Shown piece by piece: positions 1 through 11,061 of a DNA stretch of 64,000 bases (the first letter of the stretch is position 1; every line of letters starts with the position of its first letter). The notes beneath the pieces are model-generated. The model saw only the letters and a program-made list of their open reading frames with translations. It searched no databases and was not told the origin of the DNA. A program made the position numbers and the translations under genes. The stretch is taken from contig CAUWAG010000003.1 of the NCBI GenBank assembly GCA_963556695.1, positions 3,596,001 through 3,660,000 on the forward strand, given 5' to 3'. This stretch comes from Anthostomella pinea (lineage: Eukaryota > Ascomycota > Sordariomycetes > Xylariales > Xylariaceae).

Positions 1-741
1 CCAGGCCAGATGAAAGAAGACGCTTAGAAGGATCGAAGGAAGAAGCCTGCGACGGCATCGACAGGATGAGATGACGTTGATTTCGCAGTCCGAGCTTTCA
101 GATCGTGCCGGGCCATTGATCTGCCCAAGGATGGCATCTTCGTGTCAGAAGTAGGTGCGCGGTCGCTTGCTTAACAGCTGCTACACGATACTGGGGATGA
201 CAATCTCACCGAGAATCTCATCCAGCATTTAAAGGAAGGGTGTGTCAGAGATGTAGTACTGTGTTTTTGATGTCTCGCATCGGCTTGTCCCGCGACAAGC
301 CGTCCCGGGGCGAAACGTCGCCACACTCGGCCGTATCCGCAACAACTCATCCAGGTGTATACACTACTCAACTGCCTTCCGCTATAGACCTCCCTCCTCC
401 CTCGTGCGCAACCAAACTGTCATAGTGGGAAACGTTATCATGGTGACAAGAGCGAGATTCGATTAGGACCAGACCGGGTTCGAGGCGCGGTGGTAGATTA
501 ATACCCGACGCACTAACTCGAGTGGAACTAACAGATAGGCAGATAGGTTTAGTATGGATCAAGGAGTGCCGGCAAGATGGCGGAGTGGTGGGTGGTATCG
601 GTACAACATCGAAACCAAACATGACGAACATTATTAATACCCTGGTACTGAGCTTTGATAGTCTTGCTGCCGTCTTCCAAGCTGCTTGATCTTTGAGGCA
701 GTCAAGTCACCGAACGAAGGGCAATCGCGCCGGCGACGACA
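1..741. other. Upstream non-coding stretch
   Basis: I see no gene here. Short open frames exist on both strands but show no recognisable motif or intron structure. The last 100-200 bases presumably hold the promoter of the aminotransferase gene that starts at 742; I see no clear TATA box. Confidence 0.5.
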
Positions 742-2187
742 ATGTCTACTTCCCACGTTTCCAACGGCGTTGGCTACGTCGCCCAGGCCGTGGCAAATGC
801 CCACGCGGACTACGTCGCGCGCAATCCCACCTCCGCGAAAGCTCACCAAGATGCCCACGTGCACATGCCCGGCGGGAACACCCGCACCGTGCTCTACTCA
901 CAGCCGTTTCCCATGGCCATCAAGTCCGGGTCCGGCAACACGATCAATTCGGCTGATGGCGCCAGCTACGTGGACTTCCTGGGCGAGTTCAGCGCTGGCC
1001 TCTTCGGGCACTCCAACCCGCGCATCGCCGAGGCCGTCACCGAGGCCTTGAAGTCGGGCTGGAACTTTGGCGGCGAGTCCCTCTACGAGAAGGAGTTGGC
1101 ACGCAAGGTTACGGAGCGCTTCGCAGCCTGTGGACTGGAGGTCGTCCGGTTTACCAACTCGGGGACCGAGGCCAACACCATGGCCGTTGGCGCCGCGCTC
1201 GCGTATACTGGCCGCAAGAAGGTCATGGTCTTCACCAATGGCTACCACGGAGGTACATTCACTTTCCCCGTGGACCTCTGCCGCTGGATGCATGCTGGAT
1301 GCTCGGGGCCGCCGCCCTGTCAAACCATGAACCTCCCGCATGAGTTCGTGGCGACGCCTTACAATAACGTCGCCGAGACACGCGCCATCATCGACGGACT
1401 GCCAGAGGACTCCCTGGCCGCAATCCTCATCGAGCCTGTCCAGGGATCGGGTGGCTGCCGGCCCGCCACGACCGAGTTCTTGACCTTCCTGCGACAGAAG
1501 GCGGACAACTTGGGTGCGCTACTGGTTTTCGACGAGGTGATGACCTCCCGTCTAGCTCCAGCGGGACTCGGCGCCAAGCTGGGAATCAAACCCGATTTGA
1601 TGACGCTCGGGAAATGGCTGGCAGGGGGCATGACGATCGGCGCGTTCGGTGGGCGACGAGACATCATGCAAATGTTCGACCCGGCCTCGGGCTCCAAAAG
1701 CCTCATGCACTCCGGCACTTTCAACAATAATGTCGTCAGCATGGGCGCGGGCATTGCGGGCTTGGATATCTTTGATGCGGCCAAAGTCGAGGAACTGAAT
1801 GCTAGGGGTGATCGCTTGAAGAAGGGCGTCACGGACCTGCTGCTTGATACGGGTATTTATCCCGAGAAGGAGGCTCAGTATCTCGGAGATGTCCTGGAGG
1901 TGGATAGTTTCGAGACCAACACCAGGTTATACACCGGCTCTGGCGAAACATCTAGCCTACCCCCATTGCTAATTTCCAGTGGGGGCAGCATGCTGAACGT
2001 ACGTTTCACCGGCACCGATGCCGCTCTCTGGCACAACCTCTACTACCACCACATGCTGAATAGAGGTATATACTTGGCCGCCCGGGGATTCACGCCTCTA
2101 AGTCTCGAAATCACGGACGAGAATGTGGATATGTACGTTGGCGCAGTCAAGGAGTTCTTGGATAAGCATTTGGAGTCCTTGCGTTGA
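742..2187 (+). CDS. Class III PLP aminotransferase (glutamate-1-semialdehyde aminomutase-like)
   Basis: An uninterrupted 481-residue frame, about the usual length for fold-type I class III aminotransferases. These enzymes use pyridoxal phosphate to move an amino group between an amine and a keto acid or aldehyde. Visible motifs are NSGTEAN (from residue 139, phosphate-cup region), FDEV with Asp264 (expected contact to the PLP pyridine nitrogen) and LGKWLAGG with Lys291 (expected Schiff-base lysine). The pattern most resembles glutamate-1-semialdehyde 2,1-aminomutases, but fungi do not make tetrapyrroles by that route, so the true substrate is unknown. The ATG at 742 is in good context (gacaATGTCT). 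It lies 2.3 kb upstream of, and on the same strand as, the broken PKS-NRPS, so it may have supplied or modified an amino precursor there (inference). Unlike that neighbour it carries no visible lesion. Confidence 0.9.
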   Translation: MSTSHVSNGVGYVAQAVANAHADYVARNPTSAKAHQDAHVHMPGGNTRTVLYSQPFPMAIKSGSGNTINSADGASYVDFLGEFSAGLFGHSNPRIAEAVTEALKSGWNFGGESLYEKELARKVTERFAACGLEVVRFTNSGTEANTMAVGAALAYTGRKKVMVFTNGYHGGTFTFPVDLCRWMHAGCSGPPPCQTMNLPHEFVATPYNNVAETRAIIDGLPEDSLAAILIEPVQGSGGCRPATTEFLTFLRQKADNLGALLVFDEVMTSRLAPAGLGAKLGIKPDLMTLGKWLAGGMTIGAFGGRRDIMQMFDPASGSKSLMHSGTFNNNVVSMGAGIAGLDIFDAAKVEELNARGDRLKKGVTDLLLDTGIYPEKEAQYLGDVLEVDSFETNTRLYTGSGETSSLPPLLISSGGSMLNVRFTGTDAALWHNLYYHHMLNRGIYLAARGFTPLSLEITDENVDMYVGAVKEFLDKHLESLR

Positions 2188-2515
2188 GCACGTAGACAGG
2201 ATGATTGCAGAGGTCCCGTTGAGGTTGCACTATGTACGCATTTAGCAACTCCGGAGTTTCAAGCGCCGTCTCTTTCGAGAGGATGGTGTAATTATGCGCA
2301 TGCTGGCCGAAGTCGTAAACGTCACGGCACGTCAGAACTTCATCCCATGTACTGCTCCCGTTCATCTGGTACACACATATCAATGAAGCTGAGGTGATGC
2401 CCGCAGCTCGAATGATTGATTTGCCGACGAAGGGGTTATACACTCAGCCCTCAAAAGTCTCCGTACGCGCATGTTGGCAACGTTCCAGACCACTAGTAGG
2501 ATAGTTGGAAATACT

Positions 2516-2589
2516 GGAATAAACGCCCTGGAATAAGCGTCAAGCATGGCCAATAAAGGTCAAACTGCTTATTCCTGTGTGCTTATCCC
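2516..2589. repeat. 74-bp inverted-repeat element, copy 1
   Basis: A 74-bp unit with imperfect terminal inverted repeats of about 24 bases built on GGAATAA. The left end has two GGAATAA units; the right end has the complements TTATTCC and TTATCCC. A second copy with the same 74-bp core length lies at 20582-20655. The similarity continues roughly 25 bases past the right end in both copies (GATTTGATGAATATACC here). It could be a small MITE-like element or a conserved regulatory palindrome. No clear target-site duplication is visible. Confidence 0.55.
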
Positions 2590-4353
2590 GATTTGATGAA
2601 TATACCATTGCTTGTTGGAAAGCCGAGACTCATGAGGGTTCAATGTACCTTACTGAAACTTCCCAAACGTAATATGACTCTTGTTGCCAAATGTTTGGGA
2701 ATGAGACCAACAGGTCAAGCTGAAGCGACAGTGTGTCGGTCATTCTAGTGGGGGATTTTGCGGGTGCGTACAAAGCAAGAATTGGAATCGTATAAAGAAA
2801 GCTGTACCAACAGAGCTGCTGCGAATAGGCAATGCTGTGGCCTGGATCTGCTCTTGTCCAAGTTCAGCGTTTATATAGGTGCCTCAGGCAATGAACTAAT
2901 AATATGCACTCCGGCCTTTTGGGGCGGTTGCCCGGCACCACTACAGAAACCGATACCTGGGAGCTTCCCTTGGTTTGAAAATTTTCATGTCGAGAGATCT
3001 ACAACCACGAGATACAACACGACGATCAACACCACACGCACACACACACACACCCAACCAACCATCTTCCCATCCACAAGAATTCCGAGTAAGTAAGCTA
3101 CAGCATAGCGATCCCTGTACCGCGTCACTTTGCCACATGGAATGCCTCGCGGAGGTCCAGTGACCCAGCGTCCTCAACAGATGATGTCCAATCTTGGATT
3201 CGACGGCTCGCTGACCTGAACATCGAAGTACACACCCATATGATGTCCATTCCCGACGTGGGAGTATGGCAGAGCAGCTGGACGCACCCTACTGATACGA
3301 GCGTGGGCGCATTCGAAAGGACAAGGAACTCGCGATGGATGCCACCTTCCAGCTATCTCAGAACTTCACCGAAATCCTGAACCACATATTCCCTTGTTTC
3401 AAAAGCAGTACTCGCAAGCCCGTGTGTTCTGGACCCGTATATCTGGACGTACCCTCGCAACTTCTGGTGCTGACTAGCTACCTGTGTCTGATCGAAACTT
3501 ACGATAAGCTAACTCCGACTTGAAGAATGAGTGCACGATCGCCATCGTGAGTGATGTGAGTCGAGTAGATGGGCTGTCTGGGTGAATTCAAGCTTCTTGG
3601 CTGGGGAGTAATCGAGATTCGAGCAGCCACAGTGACGAGTATGATGAGGACAGAACGCCGGGGATGTTGCAGTGTAAGGGCACTTCGTTGGGGGCAGTGC
3701 TTCGGAAGCCAGTCGACTAGCGCTTTATAGCATCAACTGCAAGACGAATGAATGCGTAGACCGTTTTTCTCTGGATTACAGCTCTGCTCGAGATCACCAT
3801 TAGGTTGTGCTCCAACCCCAGCTATATTCTATGGGTCTAGGTTCGGCACCCCGTAGACAACCACGGCGCCACCCGCGTTGCTGCACCTCATGACTATAGT
3901 GCTTACGAGGGCCGAAAGTGCAGCGACTTACTTCTGACATGCATACGGGACACAGCTTCCGTTGCGTTCCAGTAGTATAGCGCTTACCCGGACCGAAAGT
4001 CTGCATCTGGCAGGATCGACATGCTTGCCATATAACTAGATATCGTGGTGGAAATTGCCGAAAGTTTTCGGGCACTGATTAGTCAAAGGCACGTAGGCAG
4101 TAAGGTCATGAGTCATAGCTTCTCGGAACCACGAGGTGGGTGTCGGGTCCGAAGCAGCGCGTGACAACACTGAATGCTGAATACTCGCGGTTGTGCATGT
4201 TTTGCCACTCCATGGTACGAAGCTGGCCTCATTGCTGACCCATGAAAAGGAGGCATGTGCGATGCTAGGATCCTAGGGCTCCCTGACAGAAATTCCTCAC
4301 GCGTAACTAGGAAAACCGAGACCTGAGCTAGAAGGGCTCCAACGGAGCAAAGG

Positions 4354-4366
4354 TTTCGATATATAT
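4354..4366 (+). promoter_or_regulatory. TATA-like box upstream of the PKS-NRPS
   Basis: The sequence gatatatat lies about 145 bases before the ATG at 4508, a plausible distance for a fungal core promoter. Only the motif and position support this. Confidence 0.25.
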
Positions 4367-4507
4367 CAGCCAACCCTAGCCTCGCATTGTAATGTAACCT
4401 GCCCTTCTTGCTCATATGGCCAGGCAAAGTCTACGCAACGACCCGGGCTTTTTCTTCATGATTAGTTCCGTCTCCCCAGCCTCATCATCCATCTAAGAAA
4501 CTACAGA

Positions 4508-7210
4508 ATGGCCTAAGTTCACGCCCCGCGGGAGCCCATCGCCATCATCGGCGCAGGCTGCCGTTTCCCAGGTGGTGCGAGCTCGCCATCAAAGCTATGG
4601 GACCTCCTTCGCGAGCCTCGCGATGTCTCCAAGCGGAACCCCGACTCCAGGTTTGACCCTGCTGGATTCTATCACCCAAATGGCGAGCATCACGGTGCCA
4701 GCAACGTTACCAAGTCGTATTTCCTCGAAGACGACCCGAGGCTGTTCGACTCCGTCTTCTTCAACATCACACCAAGGGAAGCGGAGGCGATTGATCCCCA
4801 ACAGCGGGTGCTGCTCGAGACCGTCTACGAAGCTATGGAGTCGTCTGGTCTCACGCTCCAAGCTTTGAGGGGCAGCCAGACGTCCGTTTACGTCGGACTG
4901 ATGACATCGGATTATACGGATACCCAGGCCCGTGATCCCGAGAACTTCTCGCAGTATATGGCCACGGGAACTTCGAGAGCCCTGATATCCAACCGCCTGT
5001 CCTACTTCTTTGACTGGAAAGGACCTTCAATGACGATTGATACGGCGTGTTCTTCCAGTCTGACTGCAATCCACCTGGCAGTTCAAAGCCTACGAAGTGG
5101 CGAAAGCACAGTCGCCTGTGCTGCTGGCGCCAACTTGCTCCTGACCCCGGACTTGTTCATCGCGGCAACAAGTCTTCACATGATCTCGCCATCCGGGAAG
5201 TCTCAAATGTGGGACGAAGGGTGTGTAAAATTTCGAGTCTCTTATATCTACATATGGCCATGTCCTGGGCGCGAATTTCCTCTTCTAGCCTGTGTCAAGA
5301 GCCCTGCTCCCTAGACACGCGTTACGACTCTTCGTTTCTCGGCAAAACATCTAAAAGGAGTAACTACTGACACTGATTTTGCAACAGTGCTGACGGATAT
5401 GCGCGGGGTGAGGGGTTATCAGCTGTCTTTCTGAAAACTCTGTCCCAGGCGCTCCGAGATGGCGATCGGATCGAAGGTCTCATCCGAGAGACTGGTTTCA
5501 ACTCAGATGGAGGGACACAGGGCATTAAGCTTCCAAGTCCCGAGGCCCAGGCTGCATTGATTCGGGCAACGTACCGGAACGCTGGCTTGGATCCAGTGTC
5601 TGACCGTCCCCAATACTTCGCAGCACACGGTACAGGTAGGCAGTTTTCCCGTTGAAGTAATGTTCAAGAAGCCAATGCTAACATGTTGTCTCGCAGGTAC
5701 TCAGGCTGGTGACCCCAGAGAAGCATCGGCCATCAGCCAAGCCTTCTTCCCACCCGACAAGATTCATGAAGACGGAGCGAAACTCCTCGTCGGGTCCATC
5801 AAGGTAAGCCATCTATTGCCATATTTTATCTCAGCCCTCGTGTCACATTGGCCTCTCATAAATATACGCACGTACCCCCCGACGAAAGCTCAAAGTATCA
5901 TAACTTTTGATTTTTCTCCATTGTCATAAAGATACAGTGCGGGACTTCTGGCCTACCACATTGGCTGACGACCTTGCTTTCAAGACCATCATAGGGTACA
6001 CAGAAGGCTGCGCTGGCGTTGCTGGCGTGTTGAAGGCTGTCCTAGCAATGAGAAATCGAACAATTCCACCGAACCAACACCTGCTAAACCTCAACTCAAG
6101 CGTGGCACCGTCTTATAAGCATCTGTTGGTGCCGACTACAGCGACTCCATGGCCGCCAGTCCCTGCTAACCACCCCCTCCGTGCGAGCATCAATAGCTTT
6201 GGCTTCGGTGGTACGAACGCCCATGCCATTGTGGAGACATACGAGCCGACTGTCCACGATATCGGACCATGGGGAATCAAGTCGAAATTGTCGAATCAGG
6301 ACCCCGTTGATGAACCAGACGCCCAGAGTCATCGTGATTTCACTTCCGTACCTCTGGTTCTCTCCGCCAACTCCGAATCGGCGCTTGTCGCCATGGTCGA
6401 GAGATACATCGAGCTTGCCCAGGGAGACGACATCTCACTCGGTGCTTTGGCACATACGCTGTGCAATCACCGTAGCACCTTGCCCCAGAAAGTGTTCTTC
6501 TCCGGCCCTACGAAGGGTGAAGTCCTTCAAGCAATGCGGACAACACTGGACAAGGTTAAAGGGGCCCAGGGAGTACTCATGGGCTCGAGGTCTTTATTCA
6601 CCAGCGAGGCAGGGTCCGGGACGAAGTCACGGGTGCTCGGCGTCTTTACCGGTCAAGGCGCCCAATGGCCTGCCATGGGTAAAGCCATCATCCAGAGCTC
6701 GCCGGTCTTCGGGCGCATTATCCAGGACCTGGAAGAATCGCTGGGCCAACTTCCTGATGCGCCTGGGTGGTCGCTGAGAGAGGAGTTGTTAGCCCCGGCC
6801 GCCAGCTCTCGCCTTGGTGAAGCGGCTCTGTCCCAGCCACTTTGCACGGCTATCCAGATCGGCTTGGTAGACCTCCTCAAGCACGCAGGCGTGTCGTTCG
6901 ATGTTGTCGTCGGCCATTCATCGGGCGAGATTGGTGCAGCATATGCCGCAGGTCGTTTCTCTGCAAGCGACGCCATCCGGATTGCTTATTACCGGGGAGT
7001 CCATGCCCAGCTTGCTCAAGGAAGCAGAGGCCAGAAAGGCGCCATGATAGCCGTTGGTTTCGGCTTCAAAGAGGCCTTACAATTTTGCAACTCGTCCTCA
7101 ACGAAGGGCCGTCTTGCTGTAGCAGCGAGCAATTCACCGGGTAGCGTCACTCTCTCCGGAGACCAGGACGCCGTGGACGAAGCGAAGCAGGAACTTGACG
7201 GCAAGGGACT
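4508..7210 (+). pseudogene. PKS-NRPS segment 1: ketosynthase and start of acyltransferase
   Basis: The presumed start ATG at 4508 is followed after one codon by TAA (4514-4516); the frame is then open. Exons are 4508-5220, 5388-5635, 5697-5803 and 5985 onward, and three gt...ag introns restore the KS reading frame exactly. KS motifs include [21 protein letters not shown] with the catalytic Cys at 5048-5050, and AAHGTGT with the first catalytic His. The second catalytic His, normally in GHTEG, reads GYTEG (TAC at 5997-5999). The linker ends in SFGFGGTNAHAI. The acyltransferase begins near VFTGQGAQW, with nucleophile GHSSGE (Ser codon 6918-6920). At about 7207-7213 the expected stretch between GKGL and YHSHHM is missing and the frame changes, so part of the AT core is deleted. 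Confidence 0.9.
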
Positions 7211-8312
7211 GTTATCACTCCCATCACATGCAAGCGTGTGGCGAGGCTTACATGGCCTCCTTGCGGTCGTGCAACATCCAAATACGCGAACTTCAGTCTC
7301 GGTGTACCTGGATTTCAAGCGTCAGCCCGGGACTCGAGATGGGGAATGACATGAATGCCCGCCTCGCGGATTCTTACTGGAGAGATAATATGGCCCAGAC
7401 CGTGCTTTTCTCCCAGGCCTTGGAAGCTGCCATGGATTTAGGAAACATTGATGTCGGGCTCGAGGTCGGACCCCACGCGGCATTGCGCGGACCTGCGCTT
7501 CAGACCACCAAACAGGTCTCCGGCTCGGAAATTCCGTACGTGGGTGCGCTGGACCGCAAGAAGAATGAGGTTGCGGCTCTCAGCGATGCTTTGGGTTCGA
7601 TCTGGACAAGTCTGGGCCCAAGCGCGGTCGACCTGGCACGATATACCTCGGCGTTCACGCAAGATGGCAGGCCGCTGTCTTTTCAACCCCTAGGCTCTCT
7701 ACCAACGTACCCCTTCGATCATCAGACCATTTTCTTCAGAGAAAGTAGAATCAACAAGCAGTTCCGGTTGCGATCTGACCCGCCTCATGAACTTCTTGGC
7801 ACAAGGACCCCAGATTGCACAGCTTGGGAACCAAGATGGAGGAACTTCTTCAAGACAGAAATGTCCTGGTTGAAGGGTCACCGAATTCAGGGCCAAATCG
7901 TCGTTCCCGGGGCTACTTACTGCGTCATGGCATTGGAAGCCGCGAAGGCCCTCTGCAAAGGCAAAAATACCAGCCGTTTCGAGCTGCGTAACATCAAGAT
8001 TCTCAGACCCATTAGCCTTGATGAATCATCTGAGGGCGTCGAGACCTTGTTCTCCTTGAGAAGTGATATAGACTCACTCAAGGGAGGAGAGGGTTTGGTA
8101 CATGCCGACTTCAGCTTGAGCGCAGCCAATGTCTCGGACGGAAACATGAGAATGATATGTAGCGGAGAGATCCGAATACATCTTGGAGAGCCTGACTCGA
8201 CCGCCTTCCCTACCAGGCCCCTACAACCCCGGACCGAGCTATTGTCGATGAATGTGGACCGCTTCTATTCGGCTCTGGACAGACTTGGTCTCAACTACTC
8301 TGAAACTTCAGA
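7195..8312 (+). pseudogene. PKS-NRPS segment 2: acyltransferase end and dehydratase start
   Basis: After the frame change the AT resumes at YHSHHM and runs through VGLEVGPHAALRGP. A linker ending in PTYPFDH leads into the dehydratase. The DH double-hotdog N-terminal half carries HRIQGQIVVPGA with the expected catalytic His at 7879-7881. Near 8302 the conserved LNYSG-x-FRGL reads LNYSE with the rest out of frame. A single missing base (TCTGGAAAC to TCTGAAAC) explains this, and the old frame then stops at 8317-8319. Confidence 0.85.
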
Positions 8313-9096
8313 GGTTTAACGCACGCCGACAGGCGGATGGATATGGCTACCGGTGTCGTGTCCGTTGACAGGGATATCTGCGGCGACATTCCAGTCCATC
8401 CAACCTGACTAGATGTATGCTTCCAGTCAATGTTCGCAACCGTTGGATCTGCAGATGACGGATCCTTATGGACTGCATTCCTCCCAACAAGCATTGGTCG
8501 CATTGTGGTTTCCCCTACCGCCGGGCATGCCGCCACGCTGACGGGCTCATCCGTCACAGTGGACGCTTGCCTTACGGAGTTTGCGCCGCCTTCTCCCGGA
8601 TCAATGTCGACGATCCGCGGGGACCTGAAAGTGTTCAGCGCGTCTGATGCACGGCTGGAGATACAGATCGAAGATCTGACGATGACTTCCCTAGTACAGC
8701 AAGTCCGGCTGATGATCGCAAGCTCTTCTTGAAGACAGTTCTGCGGCGGGACATCCTCGACGGTGCCGATTTCGATACAGAATGGTCGGAATACGACCCG
8801 ACGGAGAAGGAGACAATCGAGGCATGCGAAGCTGCTGTTACTCTCCTTCACGCAGATATAGTCCGAACCTTTCCACCCATCGGCGGTGTAGTCAATGGCG
8901 CCATGGTACTCTCAGACGGATTACTCGTCGACATGACCTTCGATAGCCTGCAAAAGGTTATGAAGCCGAAAGGAGTGGGCTCCAGCAATCTAGATGATCT
9001 CTTCAGAACACAGCCGCTTGACTTCTTCCTGATGCTATCTTCGCTATCAGCGGTTGTGGGTATGGCCGCTCAAGCGAACTACGCCGCCGCGAACCA

Positions 9097-9154
9097 AGTA
9101 AGTATAGCCCAAGACCTCAAGCTGGTGCTCATCTGACCTCGCTCTACTCGACAG
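9097..9154 (+). other. Original intron of the PKS-NRPS at the LINE insertion point
   Basis: A 58-base intron runs from gtaagt to cgacag, followed by only four exon bases (TACA) before the LINE. The duplicated target site at 15010-15022 recreates the same acceptor (caacag) in front of TACATGG. Donor 9097 can therefore in principle be joined to either acceptor; joining to 15018 would remove the whole LINE and restores the frame NQ-YMVGLAAQRRARG. Confidence 0.7.
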
Positions 9155-9158
9155 TACA
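9146..9158 (+). repeat. Target-site duplication of LINE A, left copy
   Basis: ACTCGACAGTACA; it contains the splice acceptor of the host intron. Its partner at 15010-15022 differs at one position (G to A). Confidence 0.85.
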
Positions 9159-9198
9159 GACCTTCTTTTAAAATTATTTTTCTTGGCGCCCACTGTTA

Positions 9199-11000
9199 GT
9201 GGGTAGCCTACCCCAGCCAGCCATTACGCTAACAGACGCCTCCATCTGGCCAAAACACCAAGCCCCGGATCTCACGATCCTCGCTATGGCTTACCAGCCA
9301 TTAGCTGCCGCCGTCCCTGCGACACCTCCCATGGGGGACAGCGCAGCGCAGCGGCACCCCCCGCCCCTCAGCTCAGCCGGGTGTCTGAGATCGCTCCACA
9401 CGCGGAGAAATTCATCACGATGGGCCCCAATCCTGATGGTGCTTTTAAGAAGGGATAATAAGGACAAGAATAACGCTGTCTCCGGAACAGCCTCTGCCCC
9501 CATCAGCCTCTTTACAAAGCCTGATGGTCTCAGAGCCTCCATACATGCTACCCAGGCCCAAAACTCGGCCTTATAAGCCCTGCACCAAGCAGTAAATAAA
9601 CGACGCCGCAAGGAAAAAATTCAAACGGATATCCTGGAACTCGTCGCCGGATCCCTCGACACAATCGTCGCGACCGTGGCAAAGGACCCAGAACAGCTGG
9701 CCTACGCCCAACAGATAGCCACCAGCTTTTCCCAGTTCCTCCGCACGAACGTATTCACCAACAGCGAAGGACAGGAGCCGGCAGGAACAGGACCCCTGCG
9801 CAGCAAAAGAGGTACCCAAGCGCACCCCACCACAGACCCAACAAAGACCACAAACAACCCCCCGTACGACCCACGTATGCAGGGGTCACCGCAAATGGCA
9901 TCCAGCCCCAGGCAGCTGGAAACGGCCCTAAGAAACACGCCGGGACCAGACCGCCGACGCAGAAAGAAGACCTCCGTATCTTCATAAGGCTTCCAAAAGA
10001 CCAGCTCGGCTGGTCGAGAACTATCAGCACATACGCCCTTCGGAAAACTATCACCAAGGAACTAAACCTCGTGGCTTCCGATGTGGCAGATGCACACAGA
10101 ATCCCTACCGGCTTGTCTCTTCGACCAAGAGATAAAACTGCACAAGGAAGGATCCTAGCATAAAAGGCAAAACTAGCTCAGCTCACAAAAGCCTCTACAG
10201 TAGAACTACCCGTTAAGTGGTATACTTATGCCCTCCCGAACTGTCCAACTAGACTTACCAACATGGAACTTGAAGACGTGGAGATCACATCAGAAATAAC
10301 CCTAGATGAATGCGAATTCCAGACTGGCCGCCGCCCGGTTAATACACGCATATCAAAAAACGGTCTTAACGACTCTGGCCAAGTCACATGGCTCGTTTTG
10401 TTCACTGAGAAAGTAAGAGCCTTTAGAATCTTTGGCCTCTATTCAAGGTCTAGGCTTATCAAAAAAAAAAGCCCTCCCTTACAACATAACCCAGGATGCC
10501 AAGGTTGGCACCCTGCATGGCGGTGTGCCCGCCCTAGCCGCTGTGAGAGGTGCGGGACACCGAAAGACGAAAGGCACGTATCTCCATGCACGCTCCCCCC
10601 TCAATGTGCCAACTGCATGGGGCCCGAAATCTCAATACATGCAAACTGCCCAGCTAGACCTAAGAGAATAGGAGGCCAGTTGGTCCACCCCTCGAGCCAG
10701 GAAAGGAAGAAGCTCAGGAAGTCATGTCTAAAGCTCTACAACAAGGTAAACGCTATAAGGAACCCACCAGCTCCTCAAAGCCTAGCCCCGGTACTGGCCG
10801 CACTCTCTCAAGAAGAAACCACACCCAGCCCTAACATCCGAGCCATGGACAGTATCATAGTAGCAAGTGTGAACACACCCAAAATCAACCTCACAGACGG
10901 TGAATCCACGTCAGAGGAGGGGCTAGACGAAGTCGACAACCTAGACAAGGAGGATACGGAGATGACCGGTCTATCCCCTCTCCCAAAAGAATCACAGTAG
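9199..11000 (+). pseudogene. LINE A ORF1 (gag-like, CCHC zinc knuckles), broken
   Basis: Remains of ORF1, the nucleic-acid-binding protein that coats LINE RNA. The reading has to change frame near 9575, 9990, 10160 and 10450. Recognisable parts are a mid segment (about 9990-10440) with LPVKWYTYALPNC and a C-terminal cysteine array at about 10495-10670 (RCERCGTPKDERHVSPC, then CANCMGPEISIHANCPARPKR), which matches the knuckle pattern of Tad/I-like ORF1 proteins. No intact start-to-stop frame remains. Confidence 0.8.
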
Positions 11001-11061
11001 GGCACAGGATCCGTAAAGAGACCTCGCCGCCAGCAGAATCAAGTCGACTATACTGGTAATA

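Larger units (their letters stand above)
2188..4507. other. 2.3 kb intergenic region upstream of the PKS-NRPS
   Basis: I see no supported gene. It contains a 74-bp inverted-repeat element (2516-2589), a CA-rich microsatellite near 3037-3054, and short open frames without recognisable domains. The 3' part should hold the synthase promoter. Confidence 0.5.
8303..9158 (+). pseudogene. PKS-NRPS segment 3: dehydratase end joined to C-terminal ketoreductase
   Basis: The DH C-terminal half continues in the new frame (FRGLTHADRRMDMATGVVSV) to HPT-stop-LDVCFQSM, where LD is the expected catalytic Asp region and the stop is TGA at 8406-8408. A second frame change near 8697 leads to ADDRKLFLKTVLRRD, the linker that normally precedes the methyltransferase. 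Within about 40 residues the text becomes FPPIGGVVNGAMVLSD, which belongs to the middle of the ketoreductase. The methyltransferase and the NADPH-binding half of KR (normally well over 1000 residues in total) are therefore missing, with a junction near 8850. The KR tail ends ANYAAANQ at a gtaagt donor at 9097, with an acceptor at 9154. Confidence 0.85.

Noticed and set aside
2758..3096. 112-codon open frame on the plus strand
   Set aside because: It ends in a CA-repeat microsatellite, has no recognisable motif, and overlaps an equally open frame on the other strand.
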